DNA from: Marinoscillum sp. MHG1-6
Lineage (GTDB): Bacteria > Bacteroidota > Bacteroidia > Cytophagales > Cyclobacteriaceae
DNA: 64,000 bases
Assembly (NCBI RefSeq): GCF_024714475.1
Contig: NZ_JAMZMI010000004.1
Location: 434,001 to 498,000 of the forward strand
Reading direction: 5' to 3'
In this document: positions 44,398 to 53,777 of the stretch, one piece after another
Layout of the letters: the number at the start of each line of letters is the position of its first letter
Position numbering within the stretch: position 1 is the first letter of the stretch
Program-made: the position numbers and the translations under genes
The notes under the pieces: model-generated
The model's database searches: none
Seen by the model: only the letters and a program-made list of their open reading frames with translations
What the model was told of the DNA's origin: nothing

Positions 44398-45300
44398 ATG
44401 GATATTGCAGCAGAAATGAAGAATATTGATCAATTTAAAGCTGGCTTTGTGACCATCATGGGAAAACCCAATGTGGGCAAGTCCAGTCTTATGAACCGAC
44501 TGACTGGTGAGCGACTATCCATCATCAGCAACCGTGCACAAACTACTCGTCACAGAATTTTTGGGATTATCACCAAGGACGAATACCAAATCGTCTATTC
44601 AGATACTCCGGGGACCATCGATCCCAGTTACAAACTACAGGAGAAGATGATGAACTTCGTCAAAGCTTCTCTCGAAGACGCGGACATTATCCTTTATGTG
44701 GTAGAACTCGGTGAAAAGTTCGACAATCCAGATTGGTTACAATTAGCCCGACAATCGGGCATACCAATCCTCTTCATTATTAATAAGACAGATCTTGGGA
44801 AAGGATCACAGGTTGAGGATAAAATGGCTTACTGGAAAGAACAAATTCCCGACTTTGAACCCATTGCCGTATCGGCGGTCACCGGTGATAACACTGACCT
44901 GCTCGAGCAGGCCATCATTGATCTACTCCCCCATCACCCACCCTATTTTCCGGAAGACGAACTAACGGATAAAACTGAGCGTTTCATTGCTTCCGAAATC
45001 ATACGGGAGAAGATCTTCCTACAGTACAAACAAGAGATTCCCTACAGTTCTGAAGTAGTTGTCAGCAGTTTCAAGGAAGATGAAAAGATTATAAGGCTTA
45101 GGGCAGAAATCTACGTAGAGCGCGACAGTCAAAAAGGGATTCTTGTTGGAAAGAAGGGTGAATCCATTAAAAACCTGGGAATTGAATCGCGAAAAGAGCT
45201 GGAGTCATTTTTCGGAAAACAGGTACATCTGGAAACCTTCGTTAAAGTGGAAAAAGACTGGCGCAAGAATGACCGAAAGCTTGCCAGATTCGGTTACTAA
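44398..45300 (+). CDS. era: GTPase Era
   Basis: A 300-residue ribosome-assembly GTPase that binds the 3' end of 16S rRNA. The G domain has G1 GKPNVGKSS, G3 DTPG, G4 NKTD and the SAVTGDN G5 region. The C-terminal KH domain (about 205-295) contains GILVGKKGESIKNLG. Length and motif order are normal. It is followed after 125 bases by der, which has its own promoter box. Cytoplasmic, associated with the small ribosomal subunit. Confidence 0.97.
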   Translation: MDIAAEMKNIDQFKAGFVTIMGKPNVGKSSLMNRLTGERLSIISNRAQTTRHRIFGIITKDEYQIVYSDTPGTIDPSYKLQEKMMNFVKASLEDADIILYVVELGEKFDNPDWLQLARQSGIPILFIINKTDLGKGSQVEDKMAYWKEQIPDFEPIAVSAVTGDNTDLLEQAIIDLLPHHPPYFPEDELTDKTERFIASEIIREKIFLQYKQEIPYSSEVVVSSFKEDEKIIRLRAEIYVERDSQKGILVGKKGESIKNLGIESRKELESFFGKQVHLETFVKVEKDWRKNDRKLARFGY

Positions 45301-45388
45301 AATCGCGTGAACTAATCTTTTCCCTCTTCAGTTTAATGCCGATATGGTTTGCTGCAGATTTGCTCCTGCACCAAAGCAAACAAATGCG

Positions 45389-45396
45389 TAGTTTTG
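45389..45396 (+). promoter_or_regulatory. Bacteroidota -7 promoter element before der
   Basis: TAGTTTTG fits TAnnTTTG, 29 bases before the GTG start of der. It suggests that der and the following SprT-like gene form a unit apart from era. Confidence 0.45.
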
Positions 45397-45425
45397 CACT
45401 TTCAAAAATTCACTAGGAAGTAACC

Positions 45426-46736
45426 GTGGGAAATATAGTAGCGATTGTAGGGAGACCAAACGTAGGAAAATCCACCCTTTTTAACAGGCTGATCGAAAGG
45501 AAGCAAGCCATCATGGATAATGAGTCCGGCGTTACCCGTGACCGTCATTATGGTTTTGCGCAATGGCGTGACCAGTTTTTCACGGTCATTGACACTGGTG
45601 GATACGTAGAAGGGTCGGAAGATATTTTTGAAGGTGCTATCAGATCCCAGGTGAAAGAGGCACTCGAAGAAGCGAACGTGGTGCTCTTCATGGTTGACTG
45701 CCACACGGGTATGCATGGTTTGGATGCAGATTTTGCCAATGTTGTACGCGAGATCAAAAAGCCTGTAATCATTTGTGCCAACAAGGCTGACACTACGGAG
45801 AAAGCCTACATGTCGCACGAGTTTTATGCACTTGGACTACCCGGTGAAATATACCCAATCGCCGCAGCGGATGGTTCCGGTACAGGTGAATTGCTGGATG
45901 AAGTGATCAAGCATTTTGAAGAGGAAAAGGAAGAAGAAAACACTGAAGGTTTACCTAGAATTGCGATTTTGGGAAGACCTAATGTGGGAAAATCGTCTTT
46001 CCTGAATGCCCTGCTTGGGAAAGAAAGAACGATCGTAACCAATATAGCGGGAACTACCCGTGATGCGGTAGATAGCCGCTACCAACTATTTGGAAAGGAC
46101 TTCATTCTTACAGACACAGCTGGTATTCGAAAAAAGGCCAAGGTTCACGAAGACATTGAGTTCTATTCTGTTTTGAGAGCCATTCAGGCACTTCAGGACT
46201 CCGACGTTTGTATCATTGTCATTGATGCACAAAATGGCGTGGAATCACAGGATATGAACATCATTAGCCTGGCACATAAATACAAAAAAGGGCTGGTCAT
46301 CATGGTCAACAAATGGGACCTGATTGAAAAGGAAACCAATACGGCGCGTGACTTTCAAAAGGAAATTGAAAACAAACTGGGGGTATTCAGCTATGCCCCC
46401 GTCATCTTCACCAGTGTGCTTAATAAGCAACGGATCTTCCAAACCATAGAGCTTGCCCTCAAAGTATCAGAAAACAAAAACAAAAAAATATCAACCTCGA
46501 AACTCAACGACATTATGCTCAAGGAGATCGAACATAACCCACCACCTGCGGTTCGAGGTAAATACATCAAAATCAAGTACATCACTCAGTTGCCTACCCC
46601 AAGTCCCACGTTCGCATTCTTCTGCAACTATCCCAAGGATATCCGGGAGTCATATGAAAGGTTTTTAGTCAACAAGCTAAGGGAGCACTTTGGCTTCGAA
46701 GGGGTCAACATCAAAGCCGTATTTAGGAAAAAATAG
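45426..46736 (+). CDS. der: Ribosome biogenesis GTPase Der (EngA)
   Basis: A 436-residue protein with two consecutive G domains. The first has GRPNVGKSTLFNRL, DTGG and ANKAD; the second GRPNVGKSSFLNAL, DTAG and NKWD. A C-terminal KH-like domain (about 350-436, EHNPPPAVRGKYIKIKY) follows. It is essential for maturation of the large ribosomal subunit. Translation starts at GTG (45426), immediately before GNIVAIVG. Its stop TAG shares one base with the GTG start of the SprT-like gene, so the two are coupled. Confidence 0.97.
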   Translation: MGNIVAIVGRPNVGKSTLFNRLIERKQAIMDNESGVTRDRHYGFAQWRDQFFTVIDTGGYVEGSEDIFEGAIRSQVKEALEEANVVLFMVDCHTGMHGLDADFANVVREIKKPVIICANKADTTEKAYMSHEFYALGLPGEIYPIAAADGSGTGELLDEVIKHFEEEKEEENTEGLPRIAILGRPNVGKSSFLNALLGKERTIVTNIAGTTRDAVDSRYQLFGKDFILTDTAGIRKKAKVHEDIEFYSVLRAIQALQDSDVCIIVIDAQNGVESQDMNIISLAHKYKKGLVIMVNKWDLIEKETNTARDFQKEIENKLGVFSYAPVIFTSVLNKQRIFQTIELALKVSENKNKKISTSKLNDIMLKEIEHNPPPAVRGKYIKIKYITQLPTPSPTFAFFCNYPKDIRESYERFLVNKLREHFGFEGVNIKAVFRKK

Positions 46737-47338
46737 TGAAGGGAAGCTGTGAGGACATATTTGGCAAGTTTGTCCCTCCTGCGGCGGTTAGTTACTGCTG
46801 CAAACTCTACAACTATTTTGGGTTTGAATTCAAGATCAAGAAAAGTCGCCAAACCAAACTGGGAGACTTTAGATTTAATGCCCAAACGAAAAAGTATACC
46901 ATTACCATCAACAATGACCTGAACCCGTATGCATTTCTGGTCACCTATATTCACGAGGTTGCCCACCATGTCACCTATATAGAAAATGGCAGGAAGGTCA
47001 ACCCCCATGGGTCAGAATGGAAGCTGAATTATAAAAAGGCCATGCAGCCGGTACTTAATGAACAGGTTTTTCCTCCCAAAATATTGTTGGCACTTCAGAA
47101 TTATTTTAAAAACCCAAAAGCCAGTAGCTGCTCTGATCCCGTACTATACAATGTCTTAAGAGAGTTTGATGGACCAACCGACTCCATCCCATTGAGCAAG
47201 GTCAACATCGGTGAAGTTTTCACCTTTAAAGAAAAGACTTATCGGAAATTAGAAAAACGACGAACCAGAAGTGTTTGTATGGAAATGAGCTCTGGAAGAA
47301 AATACCTCATTGCGGAAATTGCCTCTGTTTCTAAATAG
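46736..47338 (+). CDS. SprT-like zinc metalloprotein
   Basis: A 200-residue protein with a SprT-like domain: HEVAHH (His73-Glu74-His77) and the downstream NPHGSEWKLNY, where the histidine is the third zinc ligand. Eukaryotic Spartan proteins with this fold cleave DNA-protein crosslinks; bacterial members are little studied. It starts at GTG, overlapping the stop of der by one base. Compared with E. coli SprT it has a longer C-terminal part (FTFKEKTYRKLEKRRTRSVC) that may bind nucleic acid. Confidence 0.85.
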   Translation: MKGSCEDIFGKFVPPAAVSYCCKLYNYFGFEFKIKKSRQTKLGDFRFNAQTKKYTITINNDLNPYAFLVTYIHEVAHHVTYIENGRKVNPHGSEWKLNYKKAMQPVLNEQVFPPKILLALQNYFKNPKASSCSDPVLYNVLREFDGPTDSIPLSKVNIGEVFTFKEKTYRKLEKRRTRSVCMEMSSGRKYLIAEIASVSK

Positions 47339-47456
47339 CTCATAAATATTGGGGATTGGTTTCATCATTCTCTCCAAAATATTAAATTGACCTAGCAACT
47401 ATAGACCATTCAAATGACACTCCAACCCGTCATTAGAATGATTATTTCAACCAGGT

Positions 47457-48284
47457 ATGTCAAATAATATTGCTATCTATAACTTTAAGGGAGGTGTCGG
47501 AAAGACCACGTCCGCACTGAATATTGGCTATAACTGGTCCAGGTTATTTAAGGTCTTGCTCATCGACGCGGACCCCCAATGTAATCTCACCAATTCATTA
47601 GCTCCCCTTAAGAAAGCCACCGCTCCTACACTACACGATATTTTTAGGCAACTACTGCATGATCAAAGAGTAGAGATCAAACCTTTTGAAATTCATCCTT
47701 ATTTACATCTTATACCCGGTGATTATCGAATGTCAGAAGTAGAATCCCATCAACAATTTGTTCATGAGGGGTACGAGATCGTCCGCAAACTCCTTTTAAA
47801 TCTCAATAAAGACTACGACCTAGTACTCATAGATTGCCCAACCCATTTCGGCTTCTATCTCAAATCAATACTTCAAAACATCAATAGCATCTTAATTCCG
47901 AATGTTGCCGACGCATTCTCGATCACAGGTGCAGAAACACTGGTCAATCATCTCAAATCGATTGAAAACATAAAACAAATCAATATTTTGGGTATGTTTT
48001 TCAATATGTACAGGAATGACAGGATCCAAAACAGGAAAGTTTTTGAATATACACAGGAGCTCTTTGGAAACATCCTTTTGGATACTACGATTAGCACTTC
48101 CATTAAGCTCCGAGAGGCCACTAGTCAGGGGCTTCCGATATCCAGTTATCTACCTGATCATAAAATCAGCAAACAATTTTCGGAACTGAGCGAAGAGTTA
48201 CTTACCAAACTTTTTGAACAAAAAGCCTTCAACCCCGATGAGATAAATGCTGCGATTCGTAAATTGAGTCAAATCAAGGATTAA
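47457..48284 (+). CDS. ParA/Soj-type ATPase without a ParB partner
   Basis: A 275-residue member of the ParA/MinD superfamily. The deviant Walker A KGGVGKTTSALN is at residues 10-21, Walker A' LLIDADPQCNLTNSL follows, and Walker B is LVLIDCPTHFGFYL. No ParB gene or parS-like repeat is adjacent. Such orphan ParA-like ATPases position protein complexes or DNA. It shares neither operon nor overlap with neighbours. Confidence 0.88.
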   Translation: MSNNIAIYNFKGGVGKTTSALNIGYNWSRLFKVLLIDADPQCNLTNSLAPLKKATAPTLHDIFRQLLHDQRVEIKPFEIHPYLHLIPGDYRMSEVESHQQFVHEGYEIVRKLLLNLNKDYDLVLIDCPTHFGFYLKSILQNINSILIPNVADAFSITGAETLVNHLKSIENIKQINILGMFFNMYRNDRIQNRKVFEYTQELFGNILLDTTISTSIKLREATSQGLPISSYLPDHKISKQFSELSEELLTKLFEQKAFNPDEINAAIRKLSQIKD

Positions 48285-48426
48285 CGGACATTTATCTCAA
48301 AACGAGAAGTTATTTTTCATTTTGATGTTTTCTAATTTTTGGAATCATGCATTCAACGTGAATTTCAAAACAGCAACAAATTGGACCGATTTTGGGTTAA
48401 ATAATCGAACTTAAATAGAAACCTAT

Positions 48427-49113
48427 ATGATCACTATGAAATCAATTAAATCATCCATCTCTATACTCTGTTTACTGGTAGCTGCTGCTATTTTCTTTCA
48501 GGGTTGTAAAGCATCGAATACCGTAAAAGGTGCTGCCATCGGAACTGCTGCGGGTGGTGCGTTAGGAGCCGTCATTGGAAAAGCTGCCGGTAACAATACA
48601 GCCGCCGGAGCCATCATTGGAGCAGCTGTCGGAGGAACTACTGGTGCCATCATCGGAAGACACATGGACAAACAGGCGGAAGAGCTTCGTGAGGATTTAG
48701 ATGGAGCTACTGTTGAGCGTGTTGGTGAAGGTATCAAAATCACCTTCTCTTCAGGACTTCTTTTTGATGTCAACTCTTACACCATCAAAGAGAGCACCAA
48801 ACAGAACCTTAATGAGTTGTCTGAAACACTTAACAAGTACGAAGACACGAACATCCTGATTGAGGGTCATACGGATGCTTCAGGTTCTGATAGTTACAAT
48901 CAACAACTTTCAGAGCAACGTGCCAATTCAGTTTCCGGTTACCTTATCGGTCAGCAAGTGGATGTAGCCAGAATATCTACCATGGGTTACGGCGAGTCTC
49001 AGCCTATTGCAGATAATGAAACTGAGGCTGGAAGAGCAGCGAACAGACGCGTAGAGGTAGCTATCTTCGCCAATGAAAAGATGAAGAAAATGGCAGAAAA
49101 AGGAGAACTCTAA
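48427..49113 (+). CDS. OmpA-family lipoprotein with glycine-zipper domain (YiaD-like)
   Basis: A 228-residue lipoprotein: signal ending FFQGC, then a glycine-zipper region (about 35-80, GAAIGTAAGGALGAVIGKAA and a later AAVGGTTGAIIGRHM), and an OmpA C-terminal peptidoglycan-binding domain (about 100-228) with ILIEGHTDASGSDSYN and AANRRVEVAIF. It links the outer membrane to the cell wall. A start nine bases later (48436) is equally possible. A strong terminator follows. Confidence 0.92.
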   Translation: MITMKSIKSSISILCLLVAAAIFFQGCKASNTVKGAAIGTAAGGALGAVIGKAAGNNTAAGAIIGAAVGGTTGAIIGRHMDKQAEELREDLDGATVERVGEGIKITFSSGLLFDVNSYTIKESTKQNLNELSETLNKYEDTNILIEGHTDASGSDSYNQQLSEQRANSVSGYLIGQQVDVARISTMGYGESQPIADNETEAGRAANRRVEVAIFANEKMKKMAEKGEL

Positions 49114-49132
49114 TTGTCATCAAACCATTATT

Positions 49133-49160
49133 AAAAGCCCGGTTTATTCGGGCTTTTTTT
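49133..49160 (+). terminator. Terminator after the OmpA lipoprotein
   Basis: AAAGCCCG / CGGGCTTT with a seven-base loop, followed by a T run. Its end overlaps the last bases of the convergent gene at 49159. Confidence 0.9.
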
Positions 49161-49728
49161 ATGCCGGTAACCTTCTTTGCATAAGGTTATTTACTATTTC
49201 AAAGACTACCATTGGGGTCATGGTACGCCAGTTGATCATCTGTAGCTGCCCACCGAAATTCACATATTGATCTATCGCGTAAACGGCCATCTCAGATTCT
49301 ATAAAATCCCGAAAATTCAAGGCAACAATCCATCCGTCTTCCACTTCTTCAAACCATTCTTCATAGTAGCAATCATCGCTCCCATGAAAATTGAGTATGT
49401 TCTCCCCTATCAAAATGAATCTGGTTATTCCTAGACCAAGAAAATGCTCAATAATGTTGCGCTTGAGATGCATGATGTCATTATTGAGTGCATCATTCCA
49501 CTCACCCAAAAACTCAATGATGATGTACCCTTCATGATAGTTTACATAAAGAACTTTTAAATAGAGAGTCTCAGAACCAAAAAAATCCCATCCCGGATCT
49601 ATGTAGTATCCGTAAATATTCTCTGAATACAGATCGTAATTATACTCCTTACCGAAAAAAGGAGAGTTCGGGTCTTCAGCTGAATCATAAAATTTCAGCC
49701 ATCGGGAATATGGTTCGATCTGATGCAC
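49159..49728 (-). CDS. Conserved hypothetical cytoplasmic protein
   Basis: A 189-residue soluble protein, rich in aromatic and acidic residues (DPNSPFFGKEYNYDLYSENI, YYEEWFEEVEDGWIVALNF). It lacks a signal peptide and membrane helices. I recognise no named family; its length and lack of frameshifts support a real gene. It lies between the OmpA terminator and the terminator of the TonB receptor. Confidence 0.75.
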   Translation of the reverse strand: MHQIEPYSRWLKFYDSAEDPNSPFFGKEYNYDLYSENIYGYYIDPGWDFFGSETLYLKVLYVNYHEGYIIIEFLGEWNDALNNDIMHLKRNIIEHFLGLGITRFILIGENILNFHGSDDCYYEEWFEEVEDGWIVALNFRDFIESEMAVYAIDQYVNFGGQLQMINWRTMTPMVVFEIVNNLMQRRLPA

Positions 49729-49739
49729 AGCACAAAATT

Positions 49740-49764
49740 AAAAAAGGGGCTCGAAGGCCCCTTT
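49740..49764 (-). terminator. Terminator after the TonB-dependent receptor
   Basis: On the minus strand, AAAGGGGC and GCCCCTTT pair around a six-base loop and are followed by further Ts. It lies 21 bases past the receptor stop. Confidence 0.85.
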
Positions 49765-49784
49765 GAAAGTTCAATTAATATTAT

Positions 49785-52700
49785 TTATTCAAAAATATAC
49801 CGGATTCCCAGTTGCATCTGCCAACGGGAACTCAAGACTCCGGAATCATCAAAATCTCCATAATAAGGCTTATTCTTCTCAAATTCCTGGAAGGAATAGA
49901 CAGGGATATTGGTACCCGTCTGAAAGCCTTCAAAGTTTAATGGAGTGTAACCATCTTCCAGGTCGTAATTATACCTTTTCCCCCAGTTTTTGCTAAGCAG
50001 ATTCGTGAAATTGAAGATATCGAGCGAGAGTTGTAGGGTGTTACGTTTTCCATTTTCCATCTCGATATAGAAATCCTGCAGCACCCTCACGTCTATGATA
50101 TGCTCAAAGGGTGTCCGGTTCTGATTTCTTTCAATGTATTCCCCTCTTTTTGATTTCAGGTAATCATCACTTTCTATAAATGCATCCAAAGCAGCCCATT
50201 GAGCAGCGGAAGTAGCCCCATCTGCCAGAACTACCTGATCTAATCCGGAGTCATATGCTCCGAAAACGATCTCAGTTGCGTCCTTCGGAATGTACAACAA
50301 CTCCCTGTTTCGTGAGTCTTCACCGGTGAGCTCATCTCCATCCCCATAAACGTAGCTATAGTTATTGCCTGATTGCCCCTCATAAATCAAAGAGATCGTA
50401 GACTTCATGAATCCCAGGTATTCCTTTCTGTATGTGACATTCGCCAGAATACGATGGCCCTGAGCAAAGTCTGATCTACCCAATTGGGTCCAAAAATTCC
50501 TGCCATTGATCGCATGTAAGCCCCGCCACTGTGAGGAGTTCTGAGAAGAGGTACCATCATACACCGTCCAGGCATCACCATACGCATAGGAAACGGATGT
50601 CGAGATTCCTGTTTGAAACTCTTTCGATAAGGTGGTAGAAACATTATAGGTGTATCCTTTATTGGTGTTACTTCCAAGAAGTACTCTACCGTAGGTTCCA
50701 TCTACATCATCATAACCTGTCAGACGATCATCCGGGGTACCTTCCAGCCGGGTTGTAGGTATGGTCACATTGACATTTTGGTAATAAACATTATTCACAA
50801 ACTTGCTATAAAGCCCTTCGACCGTACCAATGATCCCTCCGGGCAATTTTGCATCTGCAGCCAGATTCACTTTCATAACCTGAGGTATCTTAAAGTCTTT
50901 GGCAAACATGTCCACACTTCCTGATGGCTGGGTAGCTCCAACGGCTATATTCCGTGTCTGATTCAGGGCATCAGGATTGAAAGTAGTAGTAGAACCAAAA
51001 GCAGCGGCCTCAAAATCAAAACCCGTATTCAAACCGGTGTTGTTATAAGCAGCTCCCGGCCATACAAGTGGAATTCTACTTGTAAAGAGACCTACACCTC
51101 CCCTAACCTGTACATTTTGGTCTCCATTGACATCATAATTGAAACCCAATCTTGGCGACCATGATATTTGTGGATCAATGAAGCTCCCTGGTGCCGCGCC
51201 CTTCAGGTCATACGTACCCGAAGTGACGATAGCAGAGGTTTCAAACTCAGAATTTGTAGGAGTATTCTCAAAAATATTGATATCCGCTCTCAGTCCTAAA
51301 GTCAATCTGAGCTTTTCATTAGCCTGAAATTCATCCTGCACATAAAGCCCAAACTGTGAAGCAGTAAACTTTGCTGCAGCACCATCCCCTGCATCCCCAA
51401 GCCTTGGGTCATTTAGTGCGTAGCTGAATTGATACAGTGGAACCGTCAGGTTGTTGTAAAAATCATCCAGGAAAGAGGTTCCTTGCACACCATAACCGAA
51501 TTGAGTGCTGTAGCTGTAATCTCCGTAGTTAAACGGAATGAAAAGGTTTAGTGTCTTGTAGAATTCGGCATTCGCGCCAATTAAGAAGGTATGTCGGCCT
51601 CTATACAATTCAAAATTATCATTGATAGTAATGATATCCTGATGTAATAAGTTGGCCGTAGAGAATGGCTCCGAACCAAAGAAAATTCCCCCTCTGCCAT
51701 CATCAATAAATACTGAAGGGAAAGGGTCTCCAAATGGATCTCGATCATCTCGAACAAATGTCGCCCCCACAGTAAGATGGTTCGACATGGAATTTCCAAT
51801 CATGGATTTCAGCTCCAGCGCTGATGAATTGGTAGTAGACACTACATACTCTGATCCATTTTTGAACTGAATGCTGGAAGCAGAAGACCTTCTGGCTTCA
51901 AGATTTTCAGCACGGGTATAAGAATGTCTGACAGTTAGCTTATGTTGTTTGCCCAGGTTAAAATCAAATCGTCCTAAGATTTTATCACTATTGAGAAAAG
52001 CAGTGTTATTCAGGTAAGAGCCCGGATTGTATCCATAATTGGTTTTCAAATAATTTGACAAGCCGTCAATATCCGATTGTGTAATGTCTCCATTGTAATT
52101 TTCAAAACTAAACGGCTGAGGAGTTTCATCTCGTTGAAACTCAGCATTCAAAAAGAAAAAGGCTTTGTTTTTAACAAGCGGACCACCTACTCTCACACCA
52201 TAGGTTTGGGCGGAAAATTCAGCCAGCTTTTCTCTCTCAATGATATCTTTTTGTCCCTTCTCAAAAGGTGTTTTCCCTGCCAGGTTTTCGTTTCGAAAGA
52301 AGTAGTACGTTGAACCTTCAAATTCATTCGTTCCACTTCTGGTCACCGCATTAATAGAACCTCCGGCAAACCCGGATTGCCTCACATCATAAGGCGCCAC
52401 GGATATTGTAAATTGTTCAATCGCATCCAGCGAAATCGGCGATACCCCCGTCTGTCCACCATTGGTTCCACTCGCCGCCAATCCGAAAACATCGTTATTT
52501 ACAGCCCCATCGATGTAGATGGCGTTGTATCTGTTATTCATACCGCCGATGGATATTTCCAAACCATCCCCTCCTTCTTCAATGGTAGCCTGAGGATTGA
52601 ACCTGGCAAAATCACCTATCGAACGTCCCACCGTAGGGATTTCGTTAATCTTTGAAGTTCCGAGATGTGTCTCTGCTCCTGTCTTAGTACCTGAAAAAGC

Positions 52701-53099
52701 ATCTCCTACACCCGCTGAAACGATGACTTCCTGCAACTGAGTAGCTGACTCCTGCAAAACGACATTCAAATTATAGGCCTGACCCAACGATAAAGCAATA
52801 CCCTCTTTGGTTTGTGTTTCAAACCCAACAAAAGAGATGGTAATTGTGTATGGCCCACCTACTTTCAATGCAGGAAGCCTGTAGAAGCCATCAAAATCGG
52901 TAATATTTCCCCATTCCGTACCGGTTGGTTCATGGACGGCTATCACCGTAGCACCAATCAATGCCTCCCCCTGATCATCGACTATCCTTCCCCTCATTGA
53001 AGCAGTGGTCGTACCCTGCGCATAGGCTGCTAAAGACAATAAAGCCAGCGTCCCGGCCATCAACAGTCTTCCAAGTAAATATTTAGTCATAGTAGTCAT
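49785..53099 (-). CDS. Oar-like TonB-dependent outer-membrane receptor
   Basis: An 1104-residue outer-membrane transporter. A signal peptide (LALLSLAAYAQG) is followed by a carboxypeptidase-regulatory-like domain (about 33-115, MRGRIVDDQGEALIGATVIA). The plug domain includes VSAGVGDAFSGTKTGAE and IGGMNNRYNAIYIDGAVNND. The long 22-strand barrel ends in LGIRYIFE. The plug and barrel pattern matches the Oar family, whose founding member from Myxococcus is an adhesion/surface protein. Substrate unknown; no SusD partner or TonB box assignment is possible. Translation might start at 53090 instead of 53099. Confidence 0.93.
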   Translation of the reverse strand: MTTMTKYLLGRLLMAGTLALLSLAAYAQGTTTASMRGRIVDDQGEALIGATVIAVHEPTGTEWGNITDFDGFYRLPALKVGGPYTITISFVGFETQTKEGIALSLGQAYNLNVVLQESATQLQEVIVSAGVGDAFSGTKTGAETHLGTSKINEIPTVGRSIGDFARFNPQATIEEGGDGLEISIGGMNNRYNAIYIDGAVNNDVFGLAASGTNGGQTGVSPISLDAIEQFTISVAPYDVRQSGFAGGSINAVTRSGTNEFEGSTYYFFRNENLAGKTPFEKGQKDIIEREKLAEFSAQTYGVRVGGPLVKNKAFFFLNAEFQRDETPQPFSFENYNGDITQSDIDGLSNYLKTNYGYNPGSYLNNTAFLNSDKILGRFDFNLGKQHKLTVRHSYTRAENLEARRSSASSIQFKNGSEYVVSTTNSSALELKSMIGNSMSNHLTVGATFVRDDRDPFGDPFPSVFIDDGRGGIFFGSEPFSTANLLHQDIITINDNFELYRGRHTFLIGANAEFYKTLNLFIPFNYGDYSYSTQFGYGVQGTSFLDDFYNNLTVPLYQFSYALNDPRLGDAGDGAAAKFTASQFGLYVQDEFQANEKLRLTLGLRADINIFENTPTNSEFETSAIVTSGTYDLKGAAPGSFIDPQISWSPRLGFNYDVNGDQNVQVRGGVGLFTSRIPLVWPGAAYNNTGLNTGFDFEAAAFGSTTTFNPDALNQTRNIAVGATQPSGSVDMFAKDFKIPQVMKVNLAADAKLPGGIIGTVEGLYSKFVNNVYYQNVNVTIPTTRLEGTPDDRLTGYDDVDGTYGRVLLGSNTNKGYTYNVSTTLSKEFQTGISTSVSYAYGDAWTVYDGTSSQNSSQWRGLHAINGRNFWTQLGRSDFAQGHRILANVTYRKEYLGFMKSTISLIYEGQSGNNYSYVYGDGDELTGEDSRNRELLYIPKDATEIVFGAYDSGLDQVVLADGATSAAQWAALDAFIESDDYLKSKRGEYIERNQNRTPFEHIIDVRVLQDFYIEMENGKRNTLQLSLDIFNFTNLLSKNWGKRYNYDLEDGYTPLNFEGFQTGTNIPVYSFQEFEKNKPYYGDFDDSGVLSSRWQMQLGIRYIFE

Positions 53100-53113
53100 T
53101 CAGGTTAGTCATC

Positions 53114-53121
53114 CAAAAATA
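53114..53121 (-). promoter_or_regulatory. Possible -7 promoter element before the TonB receptor
   Basis: On the minus strand TATTTTTG fits TAnnTTTG. It lies only 14 bases before the first ATG (53099), and 23 before the in-frame ATG at 53090. This would favour the later start. Confidence 0.3.
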
Positions 53122-53547
53122 ACCTTGATTCTCATTTAATCTGATTTTCAAATAATTAATTTTCAAGCATTTAGTTAACACTGAGTTAACGAAACTCTCA
53201 ATTACTTAACAAAAACGCATAGGAAGGTTTGGATCATTGTAATCCACTACCCTCACTTGATGAGACGATGAATCATGATTTCGAAATCCTTAAGAAAACG
53301 TTTGAAATATTGCGGGCTACTCTTGGATCAAGCAATAAAGTTGTGGGGAGATTATATTCATCAGTCAAATCCACTAGCAGAAATGTAGAGTTGATTACAT
53401 CTCTTCATTGTATATGATTGCCCTATTTACATTCCCCTTAAAATTACGCTAGTCATGCCATGACTGACTAGAGGGCTAATAGAATTCATGTCATGACTTT
53501 TTAAACAAATTCTTCCTACCTATCATGGAGGTCTTCGGCATTGAAGG

Positions 53548-53664
53548 AATTCCGATCAGAAATTCAAATATTGGAATGCCCATTTTTGAATCCGTTGTTT
53601 GAGTCCCGATAACATCGGGATGAGTTTCGGATTCATTACCTATTGAATTTGAATTTCCGGAATT
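53548..53664. repeat. Long imperfect inverted repeat centred on TCCCGAT
   Basis: Four nested pairs face the centre: AATTCCG (53548) with CGGAATT (ends 53664), AAATTCAAAT (53560) with ATTTGAATTT (ends 53656), GAATCCG (53588) with CGGATTC (ends 53634), and TCCCGAT / ATCGGGA (53604-53620). The structure would fold into a long interrupted hairpin. It lies downstream of murQ and upstream of the receptor. Confidence 0.75.
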
Positions 53665-53777
53665 ACTTCACAGCCTTGATTTTTGGCTTCCGTTTGCATC
53701 AAGGCAAATGGAAGGGGTGTTCAACCTTGGGAGCAAATGTAGGAAAAGGGATATCCCACAGGTTTTCGGACTGATCC

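Larger units (their letters stand above)
53100..53777. other. Intergenic region with a long inverted repeat
   Basis: About 680 bases with no supported gene. Near the receptor start is a CAAAnnTA promoter box on the minus strand. A 62-codon plus-strand frame (53229-53417) lacks recognisable features. The centre carries a 117-base palindromic element (53548-53664). The remainder shows nothing clear. Confidence 0.6.

Noticed and set aside
53229-53417. 62-codon plus-strand frame after the TonB receptor
   Set aside because: Starts at TTG, no homology recognised; a relic is possible but not supportable.
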